A stretch of 64,000 bases of DNA. Source: an uncultured Collinsella sp. Its GTDB lineage: Bacteria > Actinomycetota > Coriobacteriia > Coriobacteriales > Coriobacteriaceae. The position numbers and the translations under genes were made by a program. The stretch covers positions 1 to 64,000 of the forward strand of contig CAAGCF010000005.1 in assembly GCA_900768265.1 (NCBI GenBank). Reading direction: 5' to 3'. A model generated the notes under the pieces. The model had not been told where the DNA came from. It did no database searches and saw only the letters and a program-made list of their open reading frames with translations. Positions 37,209-45,566 of this stretch are shown one piece after another (the first letter of the stretch is position 1; each line of letters starts with the position of its first letter).

Positions 37209-38444
37209 ATGAGCCGCAAACCGCGCATAGCCATATTCAGCGCCGACGCCAAGCTTGGCCACGAGGTCAAGGGTGCCACGCGCTACACGTTCCTCGCGAC
37301 GCTTCTCGTGGAGCGGGGCTTCGATGTCGACTTCATCACGAGCGGCTTCCAGCACTGGGAGAAGCGCCAGCGTGATTTGGCGACGTTCGACACGAGTGTG
37401 CACGCGTTCAGCGTGAAGTTCATTGCCGAGCCGAGCTATCCCGCCAACATGTGTCCCCAGCGCATCTGGGCGCACCATGTGATGGCCAAGCACGTGACGG
37501 CGTACTTCGATGCGGACCACGACTACGACCTCATCTACTGCCAGATTCCGCCCAACGATGTGACGCTCGCCGTGGGACGGTCCGCAAAACGCTACGGCAT
37601 CCCCTTCGTGGTCGACGTGAACGACCTGTGGCCCGAGGCCTTTCGTATCGCGCTCGACGTTCCGGTGCTCTCTGACATAGCGTTCGCTCCGTTCGAGCGC
37701 CAAGCTCGCCGTGCGTACGCGTTGGCGGACGCCGTGGTGGGTACGTCCGACGAGTACGCAGCGCGCCCCTTCCGCGACCGGGCCGAGGATATCCCCAAGC
37801 TCGTGGTGTACGTGGGCAACGACCTCGAGGAGTTCGACGCGGGCGCCGCTGAAAACGCCGGCACCGTGGAAAAGCCCGAGGGCGAGATCTGGGTTGCCTA
37901 CGCGGGTAATATCTCGGCGCTCTACGACTTGGAGACGCTCGTCGAGGCTGTGGCGATAGCTGCCAAGGCGCATCCCGAGCTCAGGCTCAAGATTCTCGGC
38001 GATGGCCCCGAGCGCGCCTCCGTCGAGAGGGCGGTTGAGCGAACCGGTGCGCCTGCTGAGCTTTTGGGCTACATGCCGTACCGCGCCATGGCGGCTTGGC
38101 TCAAGGCGTCCGACATGGTGGTCAACTCGCTGGTGGCGAACGCGCCTCAGAGCGTGCCCACCAAGATCGGCGATTACCTGGCCTCGGGACGTCCCATGAT
38201 CAACACGTCCATGAACGCTGAGTTTCGTGAGAAGGTCGTGCGCGATGGCTTTGGTGTGAACGTTGTGCCGGGTGACGCCGGGGGGCTCGCCAGGGTGATT
38301 TGCGAGCTTTTCGAGGACGAGACAGGACGCGCGCGCATGGGTCGCGTGGCGCGCGAGCTCGCGGCGGCACAGTTCGACCGCCCGCATTCATACGAGGCGA
38401 CCGTCGACCTCATTCGGAGTTTGATCGCCGAGCGCTCGAAGTAA
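37209..38444 (+). CDS. GT4 (GT-B fold) glycosyltransferase
   Basis: 411 residues from ATG 37209, 21 bp after the GT2 gene. The N-terminal domain starts PRIAIFSADAKLGHEVKGATRY. The middle has VDVNDLWPEAF, known from WbuB/WbnK-like GT4 proteins. The C-terminal Rossmann domain has VAYAGNISALYDLETLVEA, KILGDGPER and PTKIGDYLASGRPMI (donor binding). It is the last intact gene of the wzm-wzt operon before the transposon scar at 38.5 kb. It probably adds an internal or terminal sugar. Confidence 0.85.
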   Translation: MSRKPRIAIFSADAKLGHEVKGATRYTFLATLLVERGFDVDFITSGFQHWEKRQRDLATFDTSVHAFSVKFIAEPSYPANMCPQRIWAHHVMAKHVTAYFDADHDYDLIYCQIPPNDVTLAVGRSAKRYGIPFVVDVNDLWPEAFRIALDVPVLSDIAFAPFERQARRAYALADAVVGTSDEYAARPFRDRAEDIPKLVVYVGNDLEEFDAGAAENAGTVEKPEGEIWVAYAGNISALYDLETLVEAVAIAAKAHPELRLKILGDGPERASVERAVERTGAPAELLGYMPYRAMAAWLKASDMVVNSLVANAPQSVPTKIGDYLASGRPMINTSMNAEFREKVVRDGFGVNVVPGDAGGLARVICELFEDETGRARMGRVARELAAAQFDRPHSYEATVDLIRSLIAERSK

Positions 38445-38514
38445 ACCGCACGCGGCCGCTCGTGCGCGAGGCGGATTACATGCTGGATGCCGGCAAATAG
38501 ACCCACCTCTATGT

Positions 38515-38649
38515 CAAAGTTGTGTGAGAAGGAGTACCAACCGAACGGCGTAGGGGCGGTTTACCTCGCGTTCGTGTTGTCGTCGCGATAGTCACCGAAG
38601 GTGTATTTGCTATACACGTTGACTTCCCATTGCTTTTTTTCGACCTTTG
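38515..38649 (-). pseudogene. Chimeric duplicate fragment of the two downstream GT2 genes
   Basis: Bases about 38560-38649 are nearly identical to 42357-42449, the 3' end of the GT2 gene at 42361 (C-terminus VEKKQWEVNVYSKYTFGDYR, here ending DDNTNAR). Bases about 38515-38560 match 42120-42165, inside the next GT2 gene. The ~195 bases between these in the intact copy are missing here. The piece is therefore a partial copy of that operon with an internal deletion. Confidence 0.7.
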
Positions 38650-38960
38650 ACTCCGTGAAGCCCTCGGCGGCTCCTATGACCTCGCGGTATCCGTCGGAGT
38701 TCACGCCGATCGCCACCATCACGGCCACGTTCTCGAAAGAGCCGCCCTAGGCGCGCTTCAGGTAGATGCCGTCCACGTAGACGCAGGGGTACTCGCAGGT
38801 CAGCGGGCGACACCTCCACTCTTCCACGGCGGCGAACGCCTTCTCGTTGAGGTTCGAGACGGTGCCTGCCGACACGCTCGCGCCCCACAGGACCTCCGAG
38901 GCGTCCTCGATGCGCCTAGTGGAGACGCCGGCCAGGTACATTAAGACGCTCTAGCCGCTC
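38650..38960 (-). pseudogene. IS256-family transposase, internal remnant
   Basis: On the minus strand the frame reads LMYLAGVSTRRIEDAS, VSAGTVSNLNEKAF, PCVYVDGIYLKRA, a TAG stop where IS256 proteins usually have Trp, and then GGSFENVAVMVAIGVNSDGY. VYVDGIYLK contains the first catalytic Asp of these transposases. Both ends are missing. The 3' end of the fragment (GFTESK) runs in frame into the glycosyltransferase fragment VEKKQW, so the element and the copy were joined by recombination. It is inactive. Confidence 0.8.
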
Positions 38961-38980
38961 TGAAATTTGCGAGAGATAAA

Positions 38981-39005
38981 GCCGCCGTTCTTAACGGCGG
39001 CTTTT
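38981..39005. terminator. Hairpin terminator at the end of the YfhO operon
   Basis: GCCGCCGTT (38981-38989) pairs with AACGGCGGC (38993-39001). T-rich tracts lie on both sides (CTTTTCTT on plus, TTTAT on minus). It overlaps the stop of the minus-strand YfhO gene and may work in both directions. Confidence 0.75.
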
Positions 39006-41402
39006 CTTGTGCCTGGCGTAAAGTCCCGCCGTGACAAGAGCGGCGGCGGTCGCCAAGCTTATTGCGAGCCCTACAGATGCTCCCGGGGTCTTATACGTCA
39101 TTACGATCTTGTTCTTGCCCTTCTGCACGTTTAGGCTTGACAGGCCCTTATCGGCTGCAGGCGCTAGCTCTGTGGCGACTCCGTTGACCGTCACGTTCCA
39201 GCCCTTATCGTACGGAACGCTCAGCAGCAAGGCTCCGTCATCTTTGGCGATGTACTCGCCCTCGATTTTGCCGTCCTCAAAAACCGTCGGAACAAACTCT
39301 CTTGCCTTAAGCTCATCGATGATTTGCTCAAAGGTATCCAGATTCAGGGCGTAAAAGACAGGCTCGTCGCCTTGCGGTATGTCGATGTAGCCCTCTGCTG
39401 GCACCAACGCTATGTTGTGCGAGCTTGGGCTATCCAAAGTGCCCGCAATCTGGCGGATATTGTTGTCGAATCTCCAGGCTTCGTTTTGGATGGTTCGCTG
39501 GTCGATGGTGAGGGCGACAGGCCAATAGCTGCCGGCGTTCGCGTCTTTATTGATGTAGAGATATCCGATGGATCCCGCCGGCACGGTGACGTTCCATTGC
39601 TTTGAGTTCTGACTATCCTGGATGGTTGTGGCCTCGATCTTGGCATAGAGCTCTACACTGCGGCCTAGGATTTTACTGTACAGGTCGTTCTGTTTCTCGA
39701 AGGGGTTCGAGCCGTTAAGTTCGCTATTCTTGATGTCGTTTGATGCTGCGACGCCAACGCTAAGCGCGTAAGGGTTCTCGTAGACCGTGCTCTCGGTGCC
39801 GTTTTGGGCCGTCTTGGTCGTAATGTATCCTGCGGGGGCGTGCTCGGCGATGGCGTACTTGACTCCCAGTAGAGCGTCGACGGCAAGAATGGGCTCGGCA
39901 TAGCGGGTCGAAAACTCACCGACGCTGCTGTACCCAAGGGAGTTGAGCAGCGCAATTGCCTGCGGGTTATTGGCAGACGAGTACGACGACAGCTGGTTGT
40001 AGCCAAGCGCTAGGCCTTCGTTGAGGGCCGCGCTGCCGGCGCGCGTGGTCGTGCGGTCGATGCGGTAGAACGGCGCTGGATCTTCTTCTTGAATGGCCGC
40101 GAGGACATTTGTAGCGCTAGCTACATAGGTAGTGTTGGCGTCTTCGGAATAGCCTGAGTACAGTTGATTCCATATAACGTGGGCGTTGGCAAACAGCTCG
40201 ATAACGGCAAGCGCTATCAGGGGCATGACGACGGCGGGACGATAAGCTCGCAGACATTTGGGTTGGTTCTTGAGCGTTTGCAAGGCGTAGCTTGCAGCCC
40301 ATAGGGTAAAGAAGCTCAGCAAAAAGGGAGTACGCGAATAGAACCCATTGGGAACGCGCATGCCACACCAGATGTACTCGAGTGGGCTTAAGATGGAGCT
40401 TGCGATGAGGATGACAGTTGCTACGAGGGTTGCGATGCGTGTCTTGGCTGGGACCTTGCGGTTAAACAATAGACTCAGTGCAAACAGCATCATGATGATG
40501 CCACTATAGAACTGTGGTGTGCTGTCGTTGTTGGCCCACATGCAGGGGATAAAGCCCCTGACAAGCGATTTGAGGCCAGTTTTGAGCAGCGGGCCGAGTG
40601 CTAGGACAGGGCCGCTCTTGGCCATGGCGAGGATGGTCGGCAGGAACGTCCAGGCGGACAGGAGTAGTCCGAGCACTATAGCACCGGCGAACCGAAGTGC
40701 CCGATCGAGCATGAGCCTCCAGCTAAATCCTTCTGCGGTATTGTAATCGACAAACTCCACCAGCACGAAGATGCACAAGAACAGGATGCTAATGTATGCC
40801 GTATACCAACAGAACATGACGTTGAGCGCTGTCGCGATGATGAGTCGCGCCATCCTCTGTTTGCGAATGAGCTCGTAGCATCCGTAGGCACAGATGGGGA
40901 GAAAGATAAGACAATCAATCCAAAGCGGGTTGCGCAGATTGCTGACGGTCCAACTACAAAAGGTGAACGATGCGGAAAACAGGAATGCTGCGGGCTTTGA
41001 CAGGCCAAAGCGTTTTTGCACATACCAAGCGCTGCTGATATGGATGCAGCCAAGTTTGAGCGCGCTGATGACAAATACAAAGAGCGTAAGCTTGTCTTGG
41101 GGAAACAACACGCAGAGCAGGTTGAAGGGGCTTGCGAGGTAGTAGCTGTAGAGCCCCCACGTGTTCATACCGAGTCCCTGGGCGAAGGAGTAACGAAGAT
41201 TCGCCTCGCCTAGAAGGACGCGGCGAAACCATGAGAAAAAGTCGATGTATTGATACTTGAGGTCTTCGGTTAGAAACGAGTTGTCGCCAAAGGGGTAGAC
41301 GTGTCCTGCCGCGGCAAGCGCCACAAAAAGCGCGACGGAAAACGCAAAGCAGGTTACATAGAATGCGGCGTTTACGAGCTTGCGGTTATTGGGTCGTGTC
41401 AT
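38991..41402 (-). CDS. YfhO-family membrane glycosyltransferase
   Basis: 803 residues from ATG 41402, chosen for the GAGGA seven bases before; the longer open frame to 41672 is only antisense of the upstream gene. About 12 membrane helices fill residues 10-480, with YPFGDNSFLTEDLKYQYIDFF after the first helix. A large outer domain follows (~490-770) and a last helix ends KKSRR. This layout is that of YfhO, a GT-C-like enzyme. In Bacillus, CsbB makes a lipid-phosphate sugar and YfhO transfers it to lipoteichoic acid outside the cell. The start overlaps the end of the CsbB/GtrB-like gene by 17 bp, which supports the same pairing here. Confidence 0.88.
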   Translation of the reverse strand: MTRPNNRKLVNAAFYVTCFAFSVALFVALAAAGHVYPFGDNSFLTEDLKYQYIDFFSWFRRVLLGEANLRYSFAQGLGMNTWGLYSYYLASPFNLLCVLFPQDKLTLFVFVISALKLGCIHISSAWYVQKRFGLSKPAAFLFSASFTFCSWTVSNLRNPLWIDCLIFLPICAYGCYELIRKQRMARLIIATALNVMFCWYTAYISILFLCIFVLVEFVDYNTAEGFSWRLMLDRALRFAGAIVLGLLLSAWTFLPTILAMAKSGPVLALGPLLKTGLKSLVRGFIPCMWANNDSTPQFYSGIIMMLFALSLLFNRKVPAKTRIATLVATVILIASSILSPLEYIWCGMRVPNGFYSRTPFLLSFFTLWAASYALQTLKNQPKCLRAYRPAVVMPLIALAVIELFANAHVIWNQLYSGYSEDANTTYVASATNVLAAIQEEDPAPFYRIDRTTTRAGSAALNEGLALGYNQLSSYSSANNPQAIALLNSLGYSSVGEFSTRYAEPILAVDALLGVKYAIAEHAPAGYITTKTAQNGTESTVYENPYALSVGVAASNDIKNSELNGSNPFEKQNDLYSKILGRSVELYAKIEATTIQDSQNSKQWNVTVPAGSIGYLYINKDANAGSYWPVALTIDQRTIQNEAWRFDNNIRQIAGTLDSPSSHNIALVPAEGYIDIPQGDEPVFYALNLDTFEQIIDELKAREFVPTVFEDGKIEGEYIAKDDGALLLSVPYDKGWNVTVNGVATELAPAADKGLSSLNVQKGKNKIVMTYKTPGASVGLAISLATAAALVTAGLYARHKKSRR

Positions 41403-42354
41403 CAGATTCCTCATTAGACTCTCGAATGATATAGATGGGGCGACGCTTGGTCTCCAGGTAGACCTTTGCCAGATATTCGCCAATGATTCCCAGGCACAGA
41501 AGTTGCATGCCGCCAAACAGCGAAATGAGGCAGGCGAGTGAGGGCCATCCGCCAACGGGGTCTCCCCAAACGAGTGTTTTGACCAGGATGATGATGAATC
41601 CCAGTATGGCGATGAGGCAAAAAGCGATGCCGATGAGGACGGCAATGGAGAGCGGCGCTGTGGAAAATGCAACGATGCCGTCGATGGAGTAGAGGAGCAG
41701 CGACCAGAAACTCCACTTGGTCTCGCCGGCTACGCGGTTGACGTTTACGCAGGGGAGCCATTTGGTTTTAAAGCCGACCCAGCCGTAAATGCCCTTGGAA
41801 AACCGGTTGTATTCGCCCATGGAGATGATGGCGTCGACCATCGGACGCTTCATGAGCCTAAAGTCGCGTGCCCCGTCAACGATGTCGGCGCTAGAAATGC
41901 GGTTGATGATCTTGTAGAACATGCGCGCACAAAACGACCTGATGGGAGGCTCACCTTCGCGGGTGGTTCTGCGCGTGGCCACGTTGTCGTAGTCTTCGGT
42001 CTGCAGGATCTTGTACATTTGGGGTAGAAGCGAGGGCGGATCTTGCATGTCGGCGTCCATGGTGGCGACATAATCGCCCTTTGCATGCTGGAGGCCGGCA
42101 AACAGGCCCGCCTCTTTGCCAAAGTTTCGTGAAAAGGAGTACCAACGAACGGCGTAGGTGTGGTTGCCGGCGGCCTCTGCTTTCATGACAGCGATTGTTT
42201 CGTCGGCCGAGCCATCGTCGATGAGGATCGCCTCAAAGGAGACGCTTGGATCATCTTGGGCTATGGTATGGACGACGTTGTCGAGTTCTTTAAGGAAGAT
42301 GGGAAGCGATTCCTGCTCGTTGTAGCACGGCACGACGATGGAAATGAGCGGCAT
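41386..42354 (-). CDS. GtrB/CsbB-like polyprenyl-phosphate glycosyltransferase
   Basis: 322 residues with GT2 motifs SIVVPCYNEQESLP, IDDGSADET, MDADMQDPP (metal site) and YGWVGFKTKWLP. Two C-terminal membrane helices (~230-255 and ~265-290) are typical of GtrB, CsbB and ArnC. It charges undecaprenyl phosphate with glucose, GlcNAc or similar. It lies 6 bp after the preceding GT2 gene and overlaps YfhO, so the three form one operon read leftward. Part of its sequence is copied in the scar at 38.5 kb. Confidence 0.9.
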   Translation of the reverse strand: MPLISIVVPCYNEQESLPIFLKELDNVVHTIAQDDPSVSFEAILIDDGSADETIAVMKAEAAGNHTYAVRWYSFSRNFGKEAGLFAGLQHAKGDYVATMDADMQDPPSLLPQMYKILQTEDYDNVATRRTTREGEPPIRSFCARMFYKIINRISSADIVDGARDFRLMKRPMVDAIISMGEYNRFSKGIYGWVGFKTKWLPCVNVNRVAGETKWSFWSLLLYSIDGIVAFSTAPLSIAVLIGIAFCLIAILGFIIILVKTLVWGDPVGGWPSLACLISLFGGMQLLCLGIIGEYLAKVYLETKRRPIYIIRESNEESDDTTQ

Positions 42355-42360
42355 GGCGGT

Positions 42361-43323
42361 TTACCTCGCGTTCGTGTTGTCGTTGCGATAGTCACCGAAG
42401 GTGTATTTGCTATACACGTTGACTTCCCATTGCTTTTTTTCGACCTTTGCCACGGAGTCGAGGATAAAACCAGTCGCGAGACTTAAGCCACACAGGAACA
42501 TAAACGATGCGGCGAGCAGGGCGGTTGGGAAGCGCGGAACAAGACCGGTCTGGAAATACTCGACAATGATGGGAATGCCCAGGGCAAGACCGATTATTGC
42601 AAACAGGAGCGCAACGAGGCTGAAGAATTTGAGCGGGCGGTAGTCCTTAAACAGCGTGCCGATCATGGCGACAACTTTGATGCCGTCGCTGACGGTGTTG
42701 AGTTTGGACTCGGAACCCTCGGGGCGGTCACGGTACTCAATAGGCACATCTTTGATGCGCCAGCGGTGGTCGACGGCATGGATGGAGAGCTCGGTTTCGA
42801 TCTGAAAGCCCTCGGAAAGCACGGGGAACGTTTTGACAAAGGGGCGGCTCATGGCGCGATAGCCCGTCATGACGTCATCGAAGCTGTATCCGTAAATCCA
42901 TTTGATCATGGCACGAACCAGATTGTTGCCAAAGCCGTGGAAGGCGCGCTTGTTTTCCTCGGCGTAGGTGCCGTTGGACAGTCGGTCGCCCACGGTCATG
43001 TCGGCCATGCCGTTGAGGATGGGCTCGCAAAGGGCTTTGGCCGCCTCGGCGGGGTAGGTATCGTCGCCATCGACCATCAGATAACAAGCGGCGTCGATAT
43101 CGCGAAACATCTGACGGCAGACGTTGCCCTTTCCCTGTCGGGGCTCAAAGCGCACTGTGGCGCCGTGTTCCGTTGCGATGCGCGAGGTATCGTCTGACGA
43201 GTTGTTGTCATAGACGTAGACCGTCGCCTGTGGAAGCTCGCGGTGGAAGTCGTCAATGACTTTGCCGATCGTGAGGGCTTCGTTGTAGCAGGGGATAATG
43301 ACGGCAATAGATTCAGAATTCAC
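42361..43323 (-). CDS. DPM-like GT2 glycosyltransferase with C-terminal membrane helices
   Basis: 320 residues from GTG 43323 (AAGGAG upstream). Motifs are VIIPCYNEALTIGKV, YDNNSSDDT, RQGKGNVCRQMF, MVDGDDTYPAE (metal site) and DVMTGYRAMSRPFVK. Two hydrophobic helices (~230-255 and ~265-290) follow. This DPM/DPG subtype makes a second polyprenyl-phosphate sugar or builds a disaccharide lipid. It is the first gene of the YfhO operon; a TATACT sequence at 43360-43355 on the minus strand could be its -10 box. Confidence 0.88.
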   Translation of the reverse strand: MNSESIAVIIPCYNEALTIGKVIDDFHRELPQATVYVYDNNSSDDTSRIATEHGATVRFEPRQGKGNVCRQMFRDIDAACYLMVDGDDTYPAEAAKALCEPILNGMADMTVGDRLSNGTYAEENKRAFHGFGNNLVRAMIKWIYGYSFDDVMTGYRAMSRPFVKTFPVLSEGFQIETELSIHAVDHRWRIKDVPIEYRDRPEGSESKLNTVSDGIKVVAMIGTLFKDYRPLKFFSLVALLFAIIGLALGIPIIVEYFQTGLVPRFPTALLAASFMFLCGLSLATGFILDSVAKVEKKQWEVNVYSKYTFGDYRNDNTNAR

Positions 43324-43401
43324 TCAATGCTCCTTATACATTCAATTGTTAGAAAGTATAGCTGTTTGCGACAGTCATACTTAGATGTGGGAGGTGTTCG
43401 G

Positions 43402-43479
43402 ATGAAGTTGATATTCAAGGGGCGTATGGACGGCCCGGTCGATGAGGTATGCAAGGCATACCGCGAACAGTTCAAGTAG
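43402..43479 (+). pseudogene. C-terminal remnant of a second Wzt-type ATPase
   Basis: The 25 codons from ATG 43402 encode a tail ending GPVDEVCKAYREQFK. Intact Wzt at 34248 ends GPVDEVCSAYRAQFD. No Walker motifs precede it. It looks like the last piece of another polysaccharide ABC exporter, left between the YfhO operon and the tRNA gene. Confidence 0.6.
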
Positions 43480-43532
43480 GTTATACTTATTTGCGCTTGG
43501 CGGGCTCGCGCTTGCTTGGCGTGCGGTTATTT

Positions 43533-43606
43533 GCTCCATTAGCTCAGTTGGATAGAGCAGGGGACTTCTAATCCCAAGGTCGACGGTTCGAATCCGCCAT
43601 GGAGCA
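43533..43606 (+). tRNA. tRNA-Arg (anticodon UCU)
   Basis: A full cloverleaf can be drawn: acceptor GCTCCAT/ATGGAGC, D arm GCTC/GAGC, anticodon loop CTTCTAA giving UCU, T loop TTCGAAT. The CCA end is not encoded fully. It reads AGA codons, which fit the AT-rich genes here better than the GC-rich ones. The decayed defence-type fragments just downstream suggest that this tRNA marks an integration hotspot. Confidence 0.93.
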
Positions 43607-43619
43607 CCTTTTGTTTAAT

Positions 43620-43645
43620 AAGCTCAGCTTTTGCTGGGCTTTTTT
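43620..43645 (+). terminator. Rho-independent terminator of the tRNA gene
   Basis: AAGCTCAGC pairs with GCTGGGCTT (one G-U pair) around TTTT, followed by six T. It lies 14 bases after the tRNA. Confidence 0.85.
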
Positions 43646-43831
43646 GTTCACAAATGCGAAGTTGAGCTACTCTGTTTCTGCGGGCTCCACGATTTATGAG
43701 TTATGTAGCAATTCCAGATTCTAAGACAGGGGTCGCTTGCGTTTGGCGGTTAGCCATCGACATCCTTACACTAACGCTGACTCGAAAGGCCTTATCTCCT
43801 GCCCATTTTTCTCTGCACAATTGAAGTCTGA

Positions 43832-44170
43832 AGTGGTTGGCCATACGGCGTTGTTATGATCGATGAGATTGACCTTCATTTGCATCCCCGCTGGCAGGCA
43901 CGGATTCTCGAGGACCTTGTTCGCATATTTCCAAACGTTCAATTTATAGTTACAACGCATTCGCCTGTCGTGGTTGCATCGGTACCTCGCGGTAACATCC
44001 GTATTCTTGGAGAGGATGCTGCAACGGTGCCTACTATGGAGACGCGTGGACGCGATGCCGGGGGTATTCTCAACACCGTCCTGGGCGCATCCTCTCGACC
44101 TGAAGAGGCGGGTCGATTGTTCGATTTGTTCCAAGAGGGCCATACGCAACACCCCCGATACGACGTTTAA
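43832..44170 (+). pseudogene. C-terminal remnant of a PtuA/AAA_21-like ATPase (Septu-type)
   Basis: The frame opens after a TGA at 43829 and reads GVVMIDEIDLHLHPRW, then FPNVQFIVTTHSPVV. This is the Walker B and switch-histidine region of OLD/SMC-like AAA ATPases used in defence systems. The Walker A half is missing. The ending (ASSRPEEAGRLFDLFQEG) overlaps the next fragment in another frame. Together with that HNH fragment it looks like a decayed Septu (PtuA-PtuB) or retron-effector pair. Confidence 0.65.
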
Positions 44171-44351
44171 TTACACAGCGTTGCGCGGAGAGAGCAAGCG
44201 AGAAGTTCTGGAGGCCTTGCTTGCGGAGCAGGGCCGTCTCTGCGCTTATTGCACGTGCATGATCGGCGTTGGTGATCGTCTGGCTACGATTGAGTATTTA
44301 TTTCCACATTTTTGTTTCGTTGGGTTAGTTTTGCCTGGATGTATCCCCTAA
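44142..44351 (+). pseudogene. Remnant of a PtuB-like HNH nuclease
   Basis: In a frame different from the ATPase fragment, the sequence reads FNYTALRGESKREVLEALL, then EQGRLCAYCTCMI and ATIEYLFPH. The LCAYC-x-C motif and position after the ATPase match PtuB-type (TIGR02646) HNH proteins. There is no good start (ATA at 44142), and the frame is lost after ~60 residues, before the HNH core. It is almost certainly inactive. Confidence 0.6.
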
Positions 44352-44387
44352 TTCGATGAATTCTCTTTACATTATCGATTGTATAGC

Positions 44388-44439
44388 CGCTTATAAAGCT
44401 ATATATACATGTATACTAGTTTATAAATCTATATAAGCG
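44388..44439. promoter_or_regulatory. AT-rich inverted repeat upstream of the AAA ATPase gene
   Basis: CGCTTATA (44388-44395) and TATAAGCG (44432-44439) are perfect inverted arms. Between them lies a second palindrome, TATACATGTATA (44404-44415). The whole 52-bp stretch is nearly all A and T and lies 24 bp before the ATG at 44463. It may hold the promoter and an operator. Confidence 0.4.
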
Positions 44440-44462
44440 AAATCTGCCTAAGGTTGCTGGTT

Positions 44463-45566
44463 ATGGACAAAGCCAAGTTCTACAATCCATTTCGTCCGAC
44501 CGCCGGTGCGGAGCCTCCTCGAATCATCGGTCGTGATGATATCTCTCTCGAGTTCGTGGAGGGTCTCATGTCCGGCGTTGGTGCCCCCGCACGTCTTATG
44601 CGAATCACAGGCCCGCGCGGGTCGGGGAAAACGGTTCTTCTTTGCGATCTGCGCGACCGAGCGATTGAACTGGGTTGGAAGGCCGTTGTTGTTTCGGCTG
44701 GTCCGCGTTTGTCGCACGATCTTATGGAGCAGATTCAAGACCAACTGTCTTTTTCCTCCGCTTCGCTTGGCGTTAACGTTGGTATTGCTTCTGCCAAGTT
44801 GGACATTTCTTCAAGCGAAATGAGCCTTCGGGCAAAACTAAAGCAGATTGCACAGGGCTCAAAGGGCTTGTTCATCGCTGTTGATGAAGTCCAAGATGCC
44901 CCAGTTGAGGAAATGCGTATTATTGCCTCAACAGTTCAATTGCTCATTGGGGAGAAAGCCAACATCGCTCTTGCCTTTGCCGGATTGCCATCGGGCGTTA
45001 TGGATCTCATTAACGGCAAGGCACTTACTTTTCTTCGCCGCGCGGTTCCCGAAGACCTTGCTCCTATCAATCAAATCGAGATTGCACTTTCTTTGAGTGA
45101 TAGCTTTAACGCGACCGGTCTTTCTCTCGACGGGGATTTGCTATCAAAAGCGGCGAGAGCAACAAAAGGTTATGCGTATTTAGTTCAACTTGTTGGGTAT
45201 TCAATCTGGCAGCGCGCCAACCTTCATCGGGAGAAATCAACTCTCGTTAGTGAGCGCGATGTTGATGAAGGTATCCTGCTTGCCGAGGCTCGTTTCCACG
45301 ACGTGGTCCACGAGCCTGCAATTTCGGGTCTTTCCCGTAATGAAATCAACTACCTGTATGCCATGTGCGAGGATAGTAGGCAATCCAAGACCTCGGATTT
45401 AGCCAAACGCCTTGGTAAAAAGACGAGTGAGCTGAGTTCTGTTAGGGCCAAGCTGCTTTCACGAGAAGTTATCCAGGCGCCTCAGAGGGGCTATGTTCAA
45501 TTTGCTGTGCCGGATTTGGACGAGTATCTCAAAGATAATAGAGATGAGATTCTATCGAGGTATTAA
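44463..45566 (+). CDS. AAA+ ATPase of the ORC/MalT-like type, function unknown
   Basis: 367 residues from ATG 44463 (TAAGG nine bases before); a TTG nine bases earlier is an alternative. It starts with a YNPFRPTAGAEPPRIIGRDD segment typical of ATP-binding proteins of the ORC/STAND-like class. Walker A is ITGPRGSGKT, Walker B FIAVDEVQD, and sensor-like residues occur in AFAGLPS. The last ~100 residues look like a winged helix (SRNEINYLYAMCED, RLGKKTSELSSVRAKLLSR). Such proteins are found alone near tRNA genes and in mobile islands. A role in defence or in element maintenance is possible but cannot be shown. Confidence 0.7.
   Translation: MDKAKFYNPFRPTAGAEPPRIIGRDDISLEFVEGLMSGVGAPARLMRITGPRGSGKTVLLCDLRDRAIELGWKAVVVSAGPRLSHDLMEQIQDQLSFSSASLGVNVGIASAKLDISSSEMSLRAKLKQIAQGSKGLFIAVDEVQDAPVEEMRIIASTVQLLIGEKANIALAFAGLPSGVMDLINGKALTFLRRAVPEDLAPINQIEIALSLSDSFNATGLSLDGDLLSKAARATKGYAYLVQLVGYSIWQRANLHREKSTLVSERDVDEGILLAEARFHDVVHEPAISGLSRNEINYLYAMCEDSRQSKTSDLAKRLGKKTSELSSVRAKLLSREVIQAPQRGYVQFAVPDLDEYLKDNRDEILSRY

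Noticed and set aside
36669..38387. 572-codon frame antisense to GT2 and GT4 genes
   Set aside because: It crosses two genuine genes on the other strand and shows only shadow-type composition.
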